Shown here: one piece after another, positions 41,132-48,548 of the stretch
How the letters are laid out: the number at the start of each line of letters is the position of its first letter
Position numbering within the stretch: position 1 is the first letter of the stretch
Source: Psychrobacter sp. NG254
GTDB taxonomy: Bacteria > Pseudomonadota > Gammaproteobacteria > Pseudomonadales > Moraxellaceae
Reading direction: 5' to 3'
Length of the DNA: 64,000 nt
NCBI RefSeq assembly: GCF_015277735.1
Contig: NZ_JADHDA010000005.1
Span: 372,001 to 436,000 of the forward strand
Position numbers and translations under genes: made by a program
Notes under the pieces: generated by a model
What the model saw: only the letters and a program-made list of their open reading frames with translations
The model's database searches: none
What the model was told of the DNA's origin: nothing

Positions 41132-43066
41132 ATGCGTCAATCTTCTGCTCTTGATATCTTAAAAACAGGTCAAAACGTCTTTTTGACAGGCTCCGCAGGG
41201 TCAGGCAAGACTTACACTCTCAATCAGTACATCGATTATCTGCGCGCCCGCCGTGTACCAGTTGCTGTGACAGCCAGTACAGGCATCGCCGCCACCCATA
41301 TGAGTGGCACCACCATTCATAGTTGGTCGGGTATCGGTATCAAAGATGAGCTGACAGATCGTGACTTGACCACCTTATCGCGCAAGCAGTTTTTGGCCGA
41401 TAGATTAAAAGATACCGCAGTACTCGTCATTGATGAGATATCGATGCTGCATGCCAAGCAGATTAATCTGGTCAGCCAAGTACTCAAGCATGTGCGCAAA
41501 AATGACAAAGCGTTTGGCGGTATACAAGTCGTTGTGGCAGGAGACTTTTTTCAGTTACCGCCCATAGGTAGCAAAGGCGAGAGTAACCGTGAAAAATTTG
41601 CCTTTATGTCTGAGGCATGGCTCGATGCCAAATTTCACATCTGCTATTTATCGGAACAGCACCGTCAGGTGAGTGATGCGGCCAATGGTGGGCTAGATTT
41701 GGACGATATTCTCAACCAAATCCGCCGTCAGGAAGTGACCTTTGAATCGATTGCCGCGTTAGAGGCCACCTATGATCAAAGCGTTGATATCAAACGCACA
41801 CGCCTTTATACACATAATCTCAACGTCAATAAAATCAATGATAAAGAGCTGGCGGCGCTAGATGGTGAAATGATGCGATTTGAGGCCACCTCTGTCGGTG
41901 ACAGTAAACTGGTTGAGACACTCAAAAAAACCGTACGGACCCAAGATGAGCTGATTCTCAAAGTGGGTGCTAAGGTCATGTTTATCAAAAATAACATCGA
42001 GCTTGGTGTCTCTAACGGTACGATGGGTGAGCTGATTGGTTTTGCAGCGGTTAAGATCGATGATAGCAAAGACAGTAGCGATGAATTAATAGAAGAGGAT
42101 AGCAGTGTCAATGATGATAAAGGCGCTGAGGCTAAAGACAGCACTAAAAACAAAAAAAGCGCTGCTAAAAAAGAAAAACCAAAAGCCAAGAAGCCTACCA
42201 CGCAGAAAATGCCTGTCGTTAGATTGAACTCAGGACGCGAAGTCATCGCTGAGCCAGAAGAATGGATCATCGAGGATGAGACTGGTGATGTGCTAGCAAG
42301 TTACGAGCAAGTGCCGCTTTGTCTGGCATGGGCGATTACCATTCATAAGTCACAAGGCATGACGCTTGATGCGGCGGAAATTGATTTGTCACGTACCTTT
42401 GAGCTCGGGCAGGGCTATGTGGCACTCTCACGACTCAAGTCGCTAGCAGGGTTGCAGTTGCTTGGCATGAATGACATGAGTCTACAGCTCGATCCACTGG
42501 CACGCGGCGCTGATAAGCGGTTTTTGGTACTGTCCGAAGAGGCTGATGCCAATTATGCCATGCTAGATGAAGAAAGTATGACGCAGGCACATGAGAAGTT
42601 TGTCCTAAAATCAGGCGGTACACTGAGTCAGTCTGTCATTGACGCTTATGCTAGCTTACAAAAGAAGCGCCGCGAACAGCAGCAAGCGAAAATCGATAAA
42701 AAACAAAAGCTCGGCAATCAGGTCTCTGATAAATCAGACAGCACCTTGCTTGCGACCAGAGTGTTGTTAGAAGAGAGTTTGAGTATTGCAGAGATCTCAC
42801 AAGAACGTCAGTTGTCACAAGCGACCATCATGCGTCATATTGCTGATCTAAAGGCACAAGATCCAAGTCTTGCCTGCGATCACTTGCGTCCAGAGGATGA
42901 AGTGATGACAGCCGTTGGTAATGCTTATGTCGCCATCAAGGTTGCCAATAATCCAAACGACTTTAATGATGATGGTAGTATCAAACTGCGTCCGATATTT
43001 GATTATCTTAAACAAAGTATCGACTACAACACCATTCGCTTAGCACTGATTTTTATCACGCCATAA
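41132..43066 (+). CDS. Pif1/RecD-like helicase with C-terminal helix-turn-helix
   Basis: The 644-residue protein is a superfamily 1B helicase. Walker A NVFLTGSAGSGKTYTLNQ lies near residues 14-31, then ASTGIAATHMSGTTIHSWSGIG, Walker B VLVIDEISMLHAKQ, GDFFQLPPIG, and motifs V/VI LAWAITIHKSQGMTLD and GQGYVALSRLKS. A charged low-complexity insert (about 310-365, Asp/Ser/Lys-rich) splits the second core domain. A helix-turn-helix-like region near the C-terminus (SIAEISQERQLSQATIMRHI) resembles the RecQ-associated HTH. It probably acts in replication or repair. ATG 41132 gives the conserved start. Confidence 0.87.
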   Translation: MRQSSALDILKTGQNVFLTGSAGSGKTYTLNQYIDYLRARRVPVAVTASTGIAATHMSGTTIHSWSGIGIKDELTDRDLTTLSRKQFLADRLKDTAVLVIDEISMLHAKQINLVSQVLKHVRKNDKAFGGIQVVVAGDFFQLPPIGSKGESNREKFAFMSEAWLDAKFHICYLSEQHRQVSDAANGGLDLDDILNQIRRQEVTFESIAALEATYDQSVDIKRTRLYTHNLNVNKINDKELAALDGEMMRFEATSVGDSKLVETLKKTVRTQDELILKVGAKVMFIKNNIELGVSNGTMGELIGFAAVKIDDSKDSSDELIEEDSSVNDDKGAEAKDSTKNKKSAAKKEKPKAKKPTTQKMPVVRLNSGREVIAEPEEWIIEDETGDVLASYEQVPLCLAWAITIHKSQGMTLDAAEIDLSRTFELGQGYVALSRLKSLAGLQLLGMNDMSLQLDPLARGADKRFLVLSEEADANYAMLDEESMTQAHEKFVLKSGGTLSQSVIDAYASLQKKRREQQQAKIDKKQKLGNQVSDKSDSTLLATRVLLEESLSIAEISQERQLSQATIMRHIADLKAQDPSLACDHLRPEDEVMTAVGNAYVAIKVANNPNDFNDDGSIKLRPIFDYLKQSIDYNTIRLALIFITP

Positions 43067-43167
43067 CGTCTATTAAGCTTTGATAGGCAGCAGCCATCAA
43101 AGCAAAGCACGTTCAAGGTGACAGCGCGCCGATCCTACCGCCCTTTATAAAATAGCGATAACTTGTT

Positions 43168-44334
43168 ATGCCTGATTTTTCTAGCGCCACTTATCAATTG
43201 ACCTCTGACCCGATAGCAGCGAGCTATCGTACCACTGGTGAGCACGCACAGCCACTGAGAGTCGCTATCAATGGCTTTGGTCGTATTGGGCGCAATGTAC
43301 TGCGCGCTTTGCTAGAGCGCTTTGAGGTACTGGGGCGCGCCATTCATGTGGTCGCCATTAATGACTTAGCACCAGCTGACATACTGCTGCACTTGTTAAA
43401 GTTTGACAGTACGCATGGGCGTTTGAGCCGATTGGGCGTGAATGCCGAGATCGTAGAGAGCGGCGCCGAAGACACCAGCAAGACTCAGCTGTGTCTGACC
43501 AAAAACAATCTGACGTACTGTATCAATATGCTGTCAGAGCCTGATCCAAACAACCTACCGTGGCAGTCGCTGGGTGTCGATGTGGTGTTAGAGTGTACTG
43601 GTCATTTCCGCTCTTATGAGCAAGCGACGTTACATATAGATGCTGGCGCGCAGCAAGTGATTATTGGTGCTGCACCTTTTGATGACGTTGATGCTTGTAT
43701 CGTGATGGGTGTGAATACGGCTGCGCTCACGCGTGAGCTACCGATTATCTCTAGCGTCTCTTGTACCACGCAGGCATTGGTGCCACTGATTGACACACTT
43801 GATAAAGCGTTTGGCGTGACATCTGCCATGATGACAGAGATTCATGCAGTCACGGCTGACCAAACGGTACTGGATCAGGCGCACCGTGACCCAAGACGGG
43901 CGCGAGCGTCTGGCTATAACATTATCCCAACCACCTCTAGCAGTATCGCGGCGACAGAGCGTGTGCTACCGGCCATGGTAGGCAAGATAAACGGCCATTC
44001 GATACGCGTACCTACCATTGATGTAGCGGCTATCGATGTCACTTTTGTTTTTGATACGCCTGATGTCACGGTTGAGGCAGTCCGTGAGGCACTCAAATCT
44101 GCCAGTCAGGCACATTTGCGTGACATCATGGCTTATACTGATGAGCCACTGGTATCCAGTGATTTTATTCATCAGACCGAGTCTTTGATCATTGATGGTC
44201 AGCAGCTCATGCAAGTGGGTGGCCAATATAAGGTTTTTGCATGGTATGACAACGAATGGGGTTATGCCAATAGACTGCTAGATATGTGCCTGCATCTGGC
44301 ATCTCATAGAAAGCCTATCGTCCATCCTCTATAA
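43168..44334 (+). CDS. GapB/Epd-like dehydrogenase of the GAPDH family
   Basis: It has the NAD motif VAINGFGRIGRNVLRALLE, the catalytic Cys in SSVSCTTQAL and the His in TEIHAVTADQ, then PTIDVAAIDVTF and WYDNEWGYANRLLDM. LPWQSLGVDVVLECTG and PLVSSDFIHQTESLIIDGQQ resemble erythrose-4-phosphate dehydrogenase, so vitamin B6 synthesis or gluconeogenesis is likely. Two oddities stand out: a 30-residue N-terminal extension, and CTTQA where the family has CTTNC. The last five codons and the stop lie in a dispersed repeat. 388 residues is longer than the usual 335-350. Confidence 0.85.
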   Translation: MPDFSSATYQLTSDPIAASYRTTGEHAQPLRVAINGFGRIGRNVLRALLERFEVLGRAIHVVAINDLAPADILLHLLKFDSTHGRLSRLGVNAEIVESGAEDTSKTQLCLTKNNLTYCINMLSEPDPNNLPWQSLGVDVVLECTGHFRSYEQATLHIDAGAQQVIIGAAPFDDVDACIVMGVNTAALTRELPIISSVSCTTQALVPLIDTLDKAFGVTSAMMTEIHAVTADQTVLDQAHRDPRRARASGYNIIPTTSSSIAATERVLPAMVGKINGHSIRVPTIDVAAIDVTFVFDTPDVTVEAVREALKSASQAHLRDIMAYTDEPLVSSDFIHQTESLIIDGQQLMQVGGQYKVFAWYDNEWGYANRLLDMCLHLASHRKPIVHPL

Positions 44335-44422
44335 AAGCGTGATAGCGTCAACCTTGATTGAAGTAATATATAGACATCTGTCCTCAGTTGTATTGACTCT
44401 CCTTTAAGCTGAGTCAACGATA
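44316..44422 (+). repeat. 107-bp gene-end repeat, overlapping a stop codon
   Basis: Hand alignment to 56523-56629 is ungapped over 107 bases; the left 39 positions agree at 29. Shared blocks include CTATAAAAG, TTGAAGTA, ACATCT and the right end GATAG. Short terminal inverted repeats are TATCGT and ACGATA. The copy begins inside the 3' end of the GAPDH-family gene, so it supplies the final residues IVHPL and TAA. Confidence 0.65.
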
Positions 44423-44457
44423 GCATCAAAATAATTTAAATTCGTTCCATTAATTGC

Positions 44458-44485
44458 TTGCATTATCATGTTATATCGCTATAAT
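44458..44485 (+). promoter_or_regulatory. Promoter of tRNA-Ser copy 1
   Basis: TTGCAT and TATAAT are separated by 16 bases, about 11 bases before the tRNA. The same pair recurs at the same distance before copies 2 (44632-44659) and 3 (44806-44833). Confidence 0.8.
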
Positions 44486-44496
44486 AGTCCACCAAT

Positions 44497-44587
44497 GGAG
44501 ACGTGGCAGAGTGGTTGAATGCACCGGTCTTGAAAACCGACAAGGGTTTGTAGCCCTTCGAGAGTTCGAATCTCTCCGTCTCCTCCA
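44497..44587 (+). tRNA. tRNA-Ser (anticodon UGA), copy 1
   Basis: The 91-nt gene has acceptor GGAGACG/CGTCTCC, anticodon loop CTTGAAA with anticodon TGA, a long variable arm (AAGGGTTTGTAGCCCTT) and T-arm GAGAGTTCGAATCTCTC. CCA is encoded. The discriminator base is U instead of the common G. Confidence 0.96.
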
Positions 44588-44593
44588 AATTCG

Positions 44594-44630
44594 AAAGCCG
44601 CAATCATTATTAATGATTGCGGCTTTTTTT
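44594..44630 (+). terminator. Terminator of tRNA-Ser copy 1
   Basis: Perfect 12-bp arms GCCGCAATCATT and AATGATTGCGGC with an ATT loop are followed by T7. Confidence 0.92.
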
Positions 44631-44631
44631 G

Positions 44632-44659
44632 TTGCATTTTTATTTTATATCGCTATAAT
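44632..44659 (+). promoter_or_regulatory. Promoter of tRNA-Ser copy 2
   Basis: TTGCAT-N16-TATAAT is placed exactly 174 bases after the copy 1 promoter and directly after the first terminator. Confidence 0.8.
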
Positions 44660-44670
44660 AGTCCACCAAT

Positions 44671-44761
44671 GGAGACGTGGCAGAGTGGTTGAATGCACCG
44701 GTCTTGAAAACCGACAAGGGTTTGTAGCCCTTCGAGAGTTCGAATCTCTCCGTCTCCTCCA
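44671..44761 (+). tRNA. tRNA-Ser (anticodon UGA), copy 2
   Basis: It is identical to copy 1, with the same encoded CCA and U discriminator. Confidence 0.96.
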
Positions 44762-44767
44762 AATTCG

Positions 44768-44804
44768 AAAGCCGCAATCATTATTAATGATTGCGGCTTT
44801 TTTT
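44768..44804 (+). terminator. Terminator of tRNA-Ser copy 2
   Basis: It is identical to the terminator at 44594-44630. Confidence 0.92.
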
Positions 44805-44805
44805 G

Positions 44806-44833
44806 TTGCATTTTTATTTTATATCGCTATAAT
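44806..44833 (+). promoter_or_regulatory. Promoter of tRNA-Ser copy 3
   Basis: It has the same TTGCAT-N16-TATAAT arrangement as copies 1 and 2. Confidence 0.8.
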
Positions 44834-44844
44834 AGTCCACCAAT

Positions 44845-44935
44845 GGAGACGTGGCAGAGTGGTTGAATGCACCGGTCTTGAAAACCGACAAGGGTTTGTA
44901 GCCCTTCGAGAGTTCGAATCTCTCCGTCTCCTCCA
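44845..44935 (+). tRNA. tRNA-Ser (anticodon UGA), copy 3
   Basis: It is identical to copies 1 and 2. The flank after CCA differs from the other units. Confidence 0.96.
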
Positions 44936-44973
44936 AACATCGGGTAATAGTTGAAAATATTGTAACCCTTGAA

Positions 44974-44998
44974 GAAGCCTGCCTTGTGCAGGCTTTTT
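44974..44998 (+). terminator. Terminator after tRNA-Ser copy 3
   Basis: The arms AGCCTGC and GCAGGCT are followed by T5. The sequence is unrelated to the terminators of copies 1 and 2. Confidence 0.85.
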
Positions 44999-45286
44999 AA
45001 TGCCTGTAATTTGAGGTTAGTGTACTGGGCTATGTGCTGGTTATTTGTGCTATATCGTTATGAATACTTTGTAATGGACTATAGATAAAGGTTTTCCAGT
45101 ATTGTTGAACTAAAAAGCCCTGCTATATAGCAGGGCTTTTTTTGGTCTAATGTAAGATGCTTGGGGCTGAAATACACACCACGATACGTATCCGCTTTAT
45201 TCGTGCAATGCCTTATATCGGCGCTCTAAAGCAAGTGTTATGATAATTTATCTAGCAAAAATATGTCTAATCCAAGGAGAGAAAAT
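44999..45286. other. Spacer after the tRNA-Ser array, with an orphan terminator
   Basis: The region has no open gene. It holds a second strong terminator (45112-45143) without a coding gene before it and a TATATCG-containing segment near 45053 that resembles the tRNA-Ser promoter. A small RNA or the remains of a lost tRNA unit is possible. Confidence 0.45.
45112..45143 (+). terminator. Orphan rho-independent terminator
   Basis: The arms AAAAAGCCCTGCTA and TAGCAGGGCTTTTTTT form a perfect stem. It works on either strand, but no gene ends here. Confidence 0.85.
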
Positions 45287-45859
45287 ATGGACCCATTTGC
45301 ATTTGCAACCATAGTAGGGCTACTCGCAACTTTTCAATTCAATAGAGAGGGGCAAAGTGACTTGAAAGATTTCAAGCATTGGTTAGAGGAGAATAATCAT
45401 AGCAATATGGTTTCGATTATCGAAAGTAATCAGGGTATACAGCAACAACTCACTATCTTTATGAATCAAAACCATGATCAGGTGATGTCGCAGCTATCTA
45501 CTCTCAATGATATTATGGTGTCCATTGCAAGTCATATGCAGGGCTTGGGTAGTCTTGCTGCAGGTTTTGATTCTAACGGTGGGTTATCTGATCAAGCGAT
45601 TGACGTATTAAGACAGTTTGTTAGATCAGATGGTATTGATATGCGCCATTTGCAAACGTGGAGCTATGAGGGATTATCTAATATTTACTATCTGGATAAT
45701 GGTGAAATAGATTACAGTGAGCCAAGATTTATTGAAACTGATGTAGATAGTTTAGTACATGCAGGTCTAATTACTCTAACTAGAGGATCAAAGGGAAGTG
45801 CTATATACAAAATCACTCGTCAGGCTGTTGCTTTTATCGAAGCTATTGATAATAAATGA
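45287..45859 (+). CDS. Hypothetical AT-rich protein, coiled coil plus possible winged helix
   Basis: I do not recognise this 190-residue family. A short hydrophobic stretch (FAFATIVGLLATF) begins the protein. A helical, probably coiled-coil region with HDQVMSQLSTLNDIMVSIASHM lies in the middle. The C-terminus, DVDSLVHAGLITLTRGSKGSAIYKITRQAVAFIEAI, has the look of a winged-helix domain. AAGGAG seven bases before ATG 45287 fixes the start; an in-frame ATG eight codons earlier is less likely. Composition is AT-rich, and the gene follows the tRNA-Ser array. Confidence 0.7.
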   Translation: MDPFAFATIVGLLATFQFNREGQSDLKDFKHWLEENNHSNMVSIIESNQGIQQQLTIFMNQNHDQVMSQLSTLNDIMVSIASHMQGLGSLAAGFDSNGGLSDQAIDVLRQFVRSDGIDMRHLQTWSYEGLSNIYYLDNGEIDYSEPRFIETDVDSLVHAGLITLTRGSKGSAIYKITRQAVAFIEAIDNK

Positions 45860-45930
45860 TGATGTATAGTCGAACAGATTTAGCTAATTCTTCAAACCGC
45901 CATCAATTATGATATATGGGAGTATTAAGC

Positions 45931-46656
45931 ATGATTTTAGATTGTTCATCACATGAATCTATTAAGAAATCTTTAAGTAGTATCTACAATACTACAGAGA
46001 AGCGGATTTTATCAGTGTTATCCAGTATCGAATATAATGAAAATACAGACATTCAATATCTGAAAGATGAGATTGATTACTTAGTTTGGGATGAAATAGG
46101 TGAGCCTAGCGGAGATGTAAAGACATTATGGTTCCATGGAACTCGTGTACAGGATCCAGAATCTTTTCGGACAAATGGGTTGCTTCCCAGAAACGAAACG
46201 TATAAAGAGAAAGAAGATTACCTATATTCATTATCTAAAAACCTAGAAAAGTCTGGAGAATCTCGTTGTATCAATTCATTTACTACTAAAAATGATATTA
46301 AAGATGAAGGACCTTACGGAGCTCTATTTAAATGTGTAATAAAAATCGGACGACCATTTCATGATTACACTGAAGAGCCTGAAATAGTTAGAGATCTATC
46401 TGATATGTGGTTGGGAAAAAATGCAGATCAGTTAATTAAGCGTTTTAAAGAAGAGACTTCTCCTTATGTTGTATCATTTCTTTTTGAACACGAAGAAGAA
46501 GATCTTTTAAAAGCTTTGCTATTTTTAAAGCTCGTAGAAGAGGGAGTGTCTGAGTGTAATGCTTGTGATCTAGTAGGACCGTTTCATAATTTCAAAGGTT
46601 CGAAGATACATCCTAATCAAATCGTGGATGTGGAAAAACTACCAGACTCAATTTAG
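45931..46656 (+). CDS. Hypothetical AT-rich protein with HGT motif, possible ADP-ribosyltransferase fold
   Basis: The 241-residue protein has no family I can name. Its central segment TLWFHGTRVQDPESFRTNGLLPRN resembles the first strand and loop of PARP/KptA-like ADP-ribosyltransferases, where a His in an HGT motif contacts NAD and a Gly-Leu turn follows. A later acidic region could supply the third catalytic residue, but I cannot place it. GGGAG lies eight bases before ATG 45931, which decides the start over ATG 45916. It is AT-rich, 71 bases after the previous gene, and probably cotranscribed with it. Confidence 0.65.
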   Translation: MILDCSSHESIKKSLSSIYNTTEKRILSVLSSIEYNENTDIQYLKDEIDYLVWDEIGEPSGDVKTLWFHGTRVQDPESFRTNGLLPRNETYKEKEDYLYSLSKNLEKSGESRCINSFTTKNDIKDEGPYGALFKCVIKIGRPFHDYTEEPEIVRDLSDMWLGKNADQLIKRFKEETSPYVVSFLFEHEEEDLLKALLFLKLVEEGVSECNACDLVGPFHNFKGSKIHPNQIVDVEKLPDSI

Positions 46657-46722
46657 AATAAAAGAGAGATATTATTTATTGTTCGATAACTTTCTAGAAA
46701 TACAGCCAGCACATAATCCCTA

Positions 46723-46923
46723 TTAAAGCATCGCCAATAAATCCAGCTGCGTTATCAATCCGCCGCACTTGCTATAATCATGTACCGCCTTACGTGTCGC
46801 ATCTTTCTTATCTTGATGGCTTGTCGCCACATTATCATAATTGCCTTGCCTGTCCTCAATACTGTAGCGAAATTGGTTACCCATTTGCCGTATAATCACG
46901 ATTATGCTCACTTCTAATGACAT
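46723..46923 (-). CDS. Small hypothetical protein downstream of a lipoprotein gene
   Basis: The 66-residue product is polar after an N-terminal hydrophobic stretch, with FRYSIEDRQGNYDNVATSHQDKKDATRKAVHDYSKCGG. The start lies four bases after the lipoprotein stop, and AAGG abuts the ATG, so a later GTG at 46911 or ATG at 46884 may be used. The closeness to the lipoprotein gene suggests a shared transcript. No family is recognised. Confidence 0.45.
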   Translation of the reverse strand: MSLEVSIIVIIRQMGNQFRYSIEDRQGNYDNVATSHQDKKDATRKAVHDYSKCGGLITQLDLLAML

Positions 46924-46926
46924 CCT

Positions 46927-47658
46927 TTATTTCATTAGCGACTCATCAAACTCCACGGTTTGTCCATCCTCTAATGTCAATATACCTTCGCTAATCATAA
47001 TGGTCATGTCCTTGATGTTTTTTATGGCGCGCATGACATTGATGTCTTCTATGCTACTCTCAATGATTATTTTGCCAGATTGCTCTGGTTGAATGGGCGG
47101 GTCAAACTGTGTCGAGGGCACGTTGAACCTTTTGCCTTTCGTCAGCTTGGCATCTTGCATGATTAATGTCCCTCTAAAGCTTTGAATAGCGACCTGACCG
47201 TGGTTTGATAGCATGAACTGTAGTTTTACTTGGTTTAAGCTGTCGTCGTCGCTGGTCTTGACTGGCAATAGAGCAATAGGATAATTCTGTGCGTTAGCGG
47301 TTGCTGCTTGCTGACCCTTGACGATAGGGCTCTTCTTACCGGTAGGGTTGTTTGGATGTAAGCGCTCGTATTCACGCTGCTGTATAAGCGCCTGTTCAAT
47401 AGTAGTACGTGGCATCGCGCCTGACTCATAAGCGCCGCTGAGCTTCATTCGGAGCATGTATCGACTGAGCAATTGCTGATCTGATTTGGACAGTTGCTCA
47501 AAAGTTGGTTTCAGCTGTTCTTGCCATTGATCGGAATCAGTCGGTATGGTTTGTTTATTTGGATCCGCTTGCGGTGATGAGCAGCCAGATGCAGCGGTTA
47601 GCATCGCTATCATGATCGCTGACCACAGTGCTTTATTTAAATATTGATGTACACCCAT
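46927..47658 (-). CDS. Putative lipoprotein
   Basis: The 243-residue protein has a lipoprotein signal (about 1-26, SAIMIAMLTAASGC). A helical segment follows (DQWQEQLKPTFEQLSKSDQQLLSRYMLRMKL) and then a beta-rich C-terminal half, with LQFMLSNHGQVAIQSFRGTLIMQD and SGKIIIESSIEDINVMRAI. The latter looks like a domain for conserved exported proteins with an unaltered-ligand beta sandwich. I do not know the family. It should be anchored in the envelope. Confidence 0.75.
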   Translation of the reverse strand: MGVHQYLNKALWSAIMIAMLTAASGCSSPQADPNKQTIPTDSDQWQEQLKPTFEQLSKSDQQLLSRYMLRMKLSGAYESGAMPRTTIEQALIQQREYERLHPNNPTGKKSPIVKGQQAATANAQNYPIALLPVKTSDDDSLNQVKLQFMLSNHGQVAIQSFRGTLIMQDAKLTKGKRFNVPSTQFDPPIQPEQSGKIIIESSIEDINVMRAIKNIKDMTIMISEGILTLEDGQTVEFDESLMK

Positions 47659-47886
47659 TATCGTAACCCTCCTTGTAGCTCTTTATTATGATCAACTCTC
47701 GCAATAGTTGCGACTATTTACTTAATATACCGTGTTTAAAGACAGGTTGTGTTTAATTATGGCTAACCACGGTAGCGAACGTAGTATCGTGCCAAAAAGC
47801 ATCAGTGCTTTGGAATATATGAGGGCAATGAACAAAGGGAGAGGTTTTAAAGCGTATCGGTGATGTTTTGATCTTTATAACCGCCA

Positions 47887-47930
47887 TAAAAAAAGACCAA
47901 GTCTGCATAAGCGAACTTGGTCTTTTTTTT
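47887..47930 (-). terminator. Terminator after the ribbon-helix-helix gene
   Basis: The arms AAAAAAGACCAAGT and ACTTGGTCTTTTTT enclose a 12-base loop, with T/A runs on both sides. It lies just after the minus-strand gene that ends at 47953. Confidence 0.88.
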
Positions 47931-47952
47931 AGCATAAGGTATTGTCATGCTA

Positions 47953-48282
47953 CTAATCGTTGTCTTGTAACTCAGATAACGGATGCGTGATATTATTATT
48001 GTGTGTCACTACAATGGCTTCATCAATGATGTGCTGGCTGACACCGCGTTTGCGTAGCGTCTCGATGAAGACCTCATCATGTGCGAGCGTATAATCCTGA
48101 TGATCGCGATCCAAACCCTGACGAATATACAGACGAATCAGACCCTGAATGCGTTTAAAACCTAAGTCTGATGACGTCGTACCTAGTAGCGAGATCATTT
48201 CTTCAGACAGACGGATACTGATCGGGCGCATGATTTTTTGCGGATGATCAGAAAATCTATTTTTTATACGTACAGGTATCAT
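47953..48282 (-). CDS. Ribbon-helix-helix-like protein
   Basis: The 109-residue protein contains RPISIRLSEEMISLLGTTSSDLGFKRIQGLIRLYIRQGLDRD, a strand followed by two helices as in ribbon-helix-helix (CopG/Arc-type) DNA-binding domains. The C-terminal half (DEVFIETLRKRGVSQHIIDEAIVV) is helical. No toxin gene is adjacent, so it may be an orphan antitoxin-like or regulatory protein. The start could be ATG 48282 or ATG 48231, which begins right at the domain; neither has a strong ribosome-binding site. Confidence 0.65.
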   Translation of the reverse strand: MIPVRIKNRFSDHPQKIMRPISIRLSEEMISLLGTTSSDLGFKRIQGLIRLYIRQGLDRDHQDYTLAHDEVFIETLRKRGVSQHIIDEAIVVTHNNNITHPLSELQDND

Positions 48283-48431
48283 AATAAACCATTACTTTTA
48301 GTGAGTAGGAGCAAAGCACTCAGACACAAACGAACCTAGTCATGACTACCCTTACCATACAACAAAAATGCTCAAAAGAACACCGCAGCTATATTAATAT
48401 TATTGACAGTAAATATAAAAGAGACAACAAT

Positions 48432-48466
48432 AAAAAAACCTCCATCAGAGAGTGATGAAGGTTTTT
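48432..48466 (-). terminator. tRNA-Asn terminator
   Basis: The arms AAAACCTCCATCA and TGATGAAGGTTTT pair with one G-T position. On the minus strand a T7 run follows. Confidence 0.85.
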
Positions 48467-48472
48467 AGTATA

Positions 48473-48548
48473 TGGCTCTCCAACCTGGGCTCGAACCAGG
48501 GACACACGGATTAACAGTCCGTTGCTCTACCAACTGAGCTATTGGAGA
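48473..48548 (-). tRNA. tRNA-Asn (anticodon GUU), CCA encoded
   Basis: The 76-nt minus-strand sequence has acceptor TCTCCAA/TTGGAGA, D-arm AGCTCAGTTGGTAGAGCA, anticodon stem-loop ACGGACTGTTAATCCGT with anticodon GTT, T-arm CCTGGTTCGAGCCCAGG, and ends GCCA. Confidence 0.97.

Larger units (their letters stand above)
44471..44938 (+). repeat. Tandem 174-bp tRNA-Ser cassette, three copies
   Basis: Each unit holds the -10 region, a tRNA-Ser(UGA) gene and, in the first two, an identical terminator. Units start at 44471, 44645 and 44819, a 174-base period; the copies appear identical. The third loses similarity just after its CCA. This is a recent tandem duplication with complete transcription units. 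Confidence 0.93.

Noticed and set aside
41806..42270. 154-residue hydrophobic open frame opposite the Pif1-like gene
   Set aside because: It mirrors the charged insert (Lys/Asp codons read backwards as Leu/Phe/Ser) and has no start signal.
43076..43103. Hairpin GCTTTGAT/ATCAAAGC after the Pif1-like gene as a terminator
   Set aside because: The stem is only 8 bp, the loop is long and no T-run follows, so I did not list it as a terminator.
44454..44954. Long open frame across the tRNA-Ser array that would encode a repeated protein
   Set aside because: It arises only because three identical tRNA cassettes share a period divisible by three. It reads through tRNAs and terminators.
47753..47935. 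Possible 60-residue minus-strand gene
   Set aside because: Its start lies inside the terminator at 47887-47930 and it has no ribosome-binding site.
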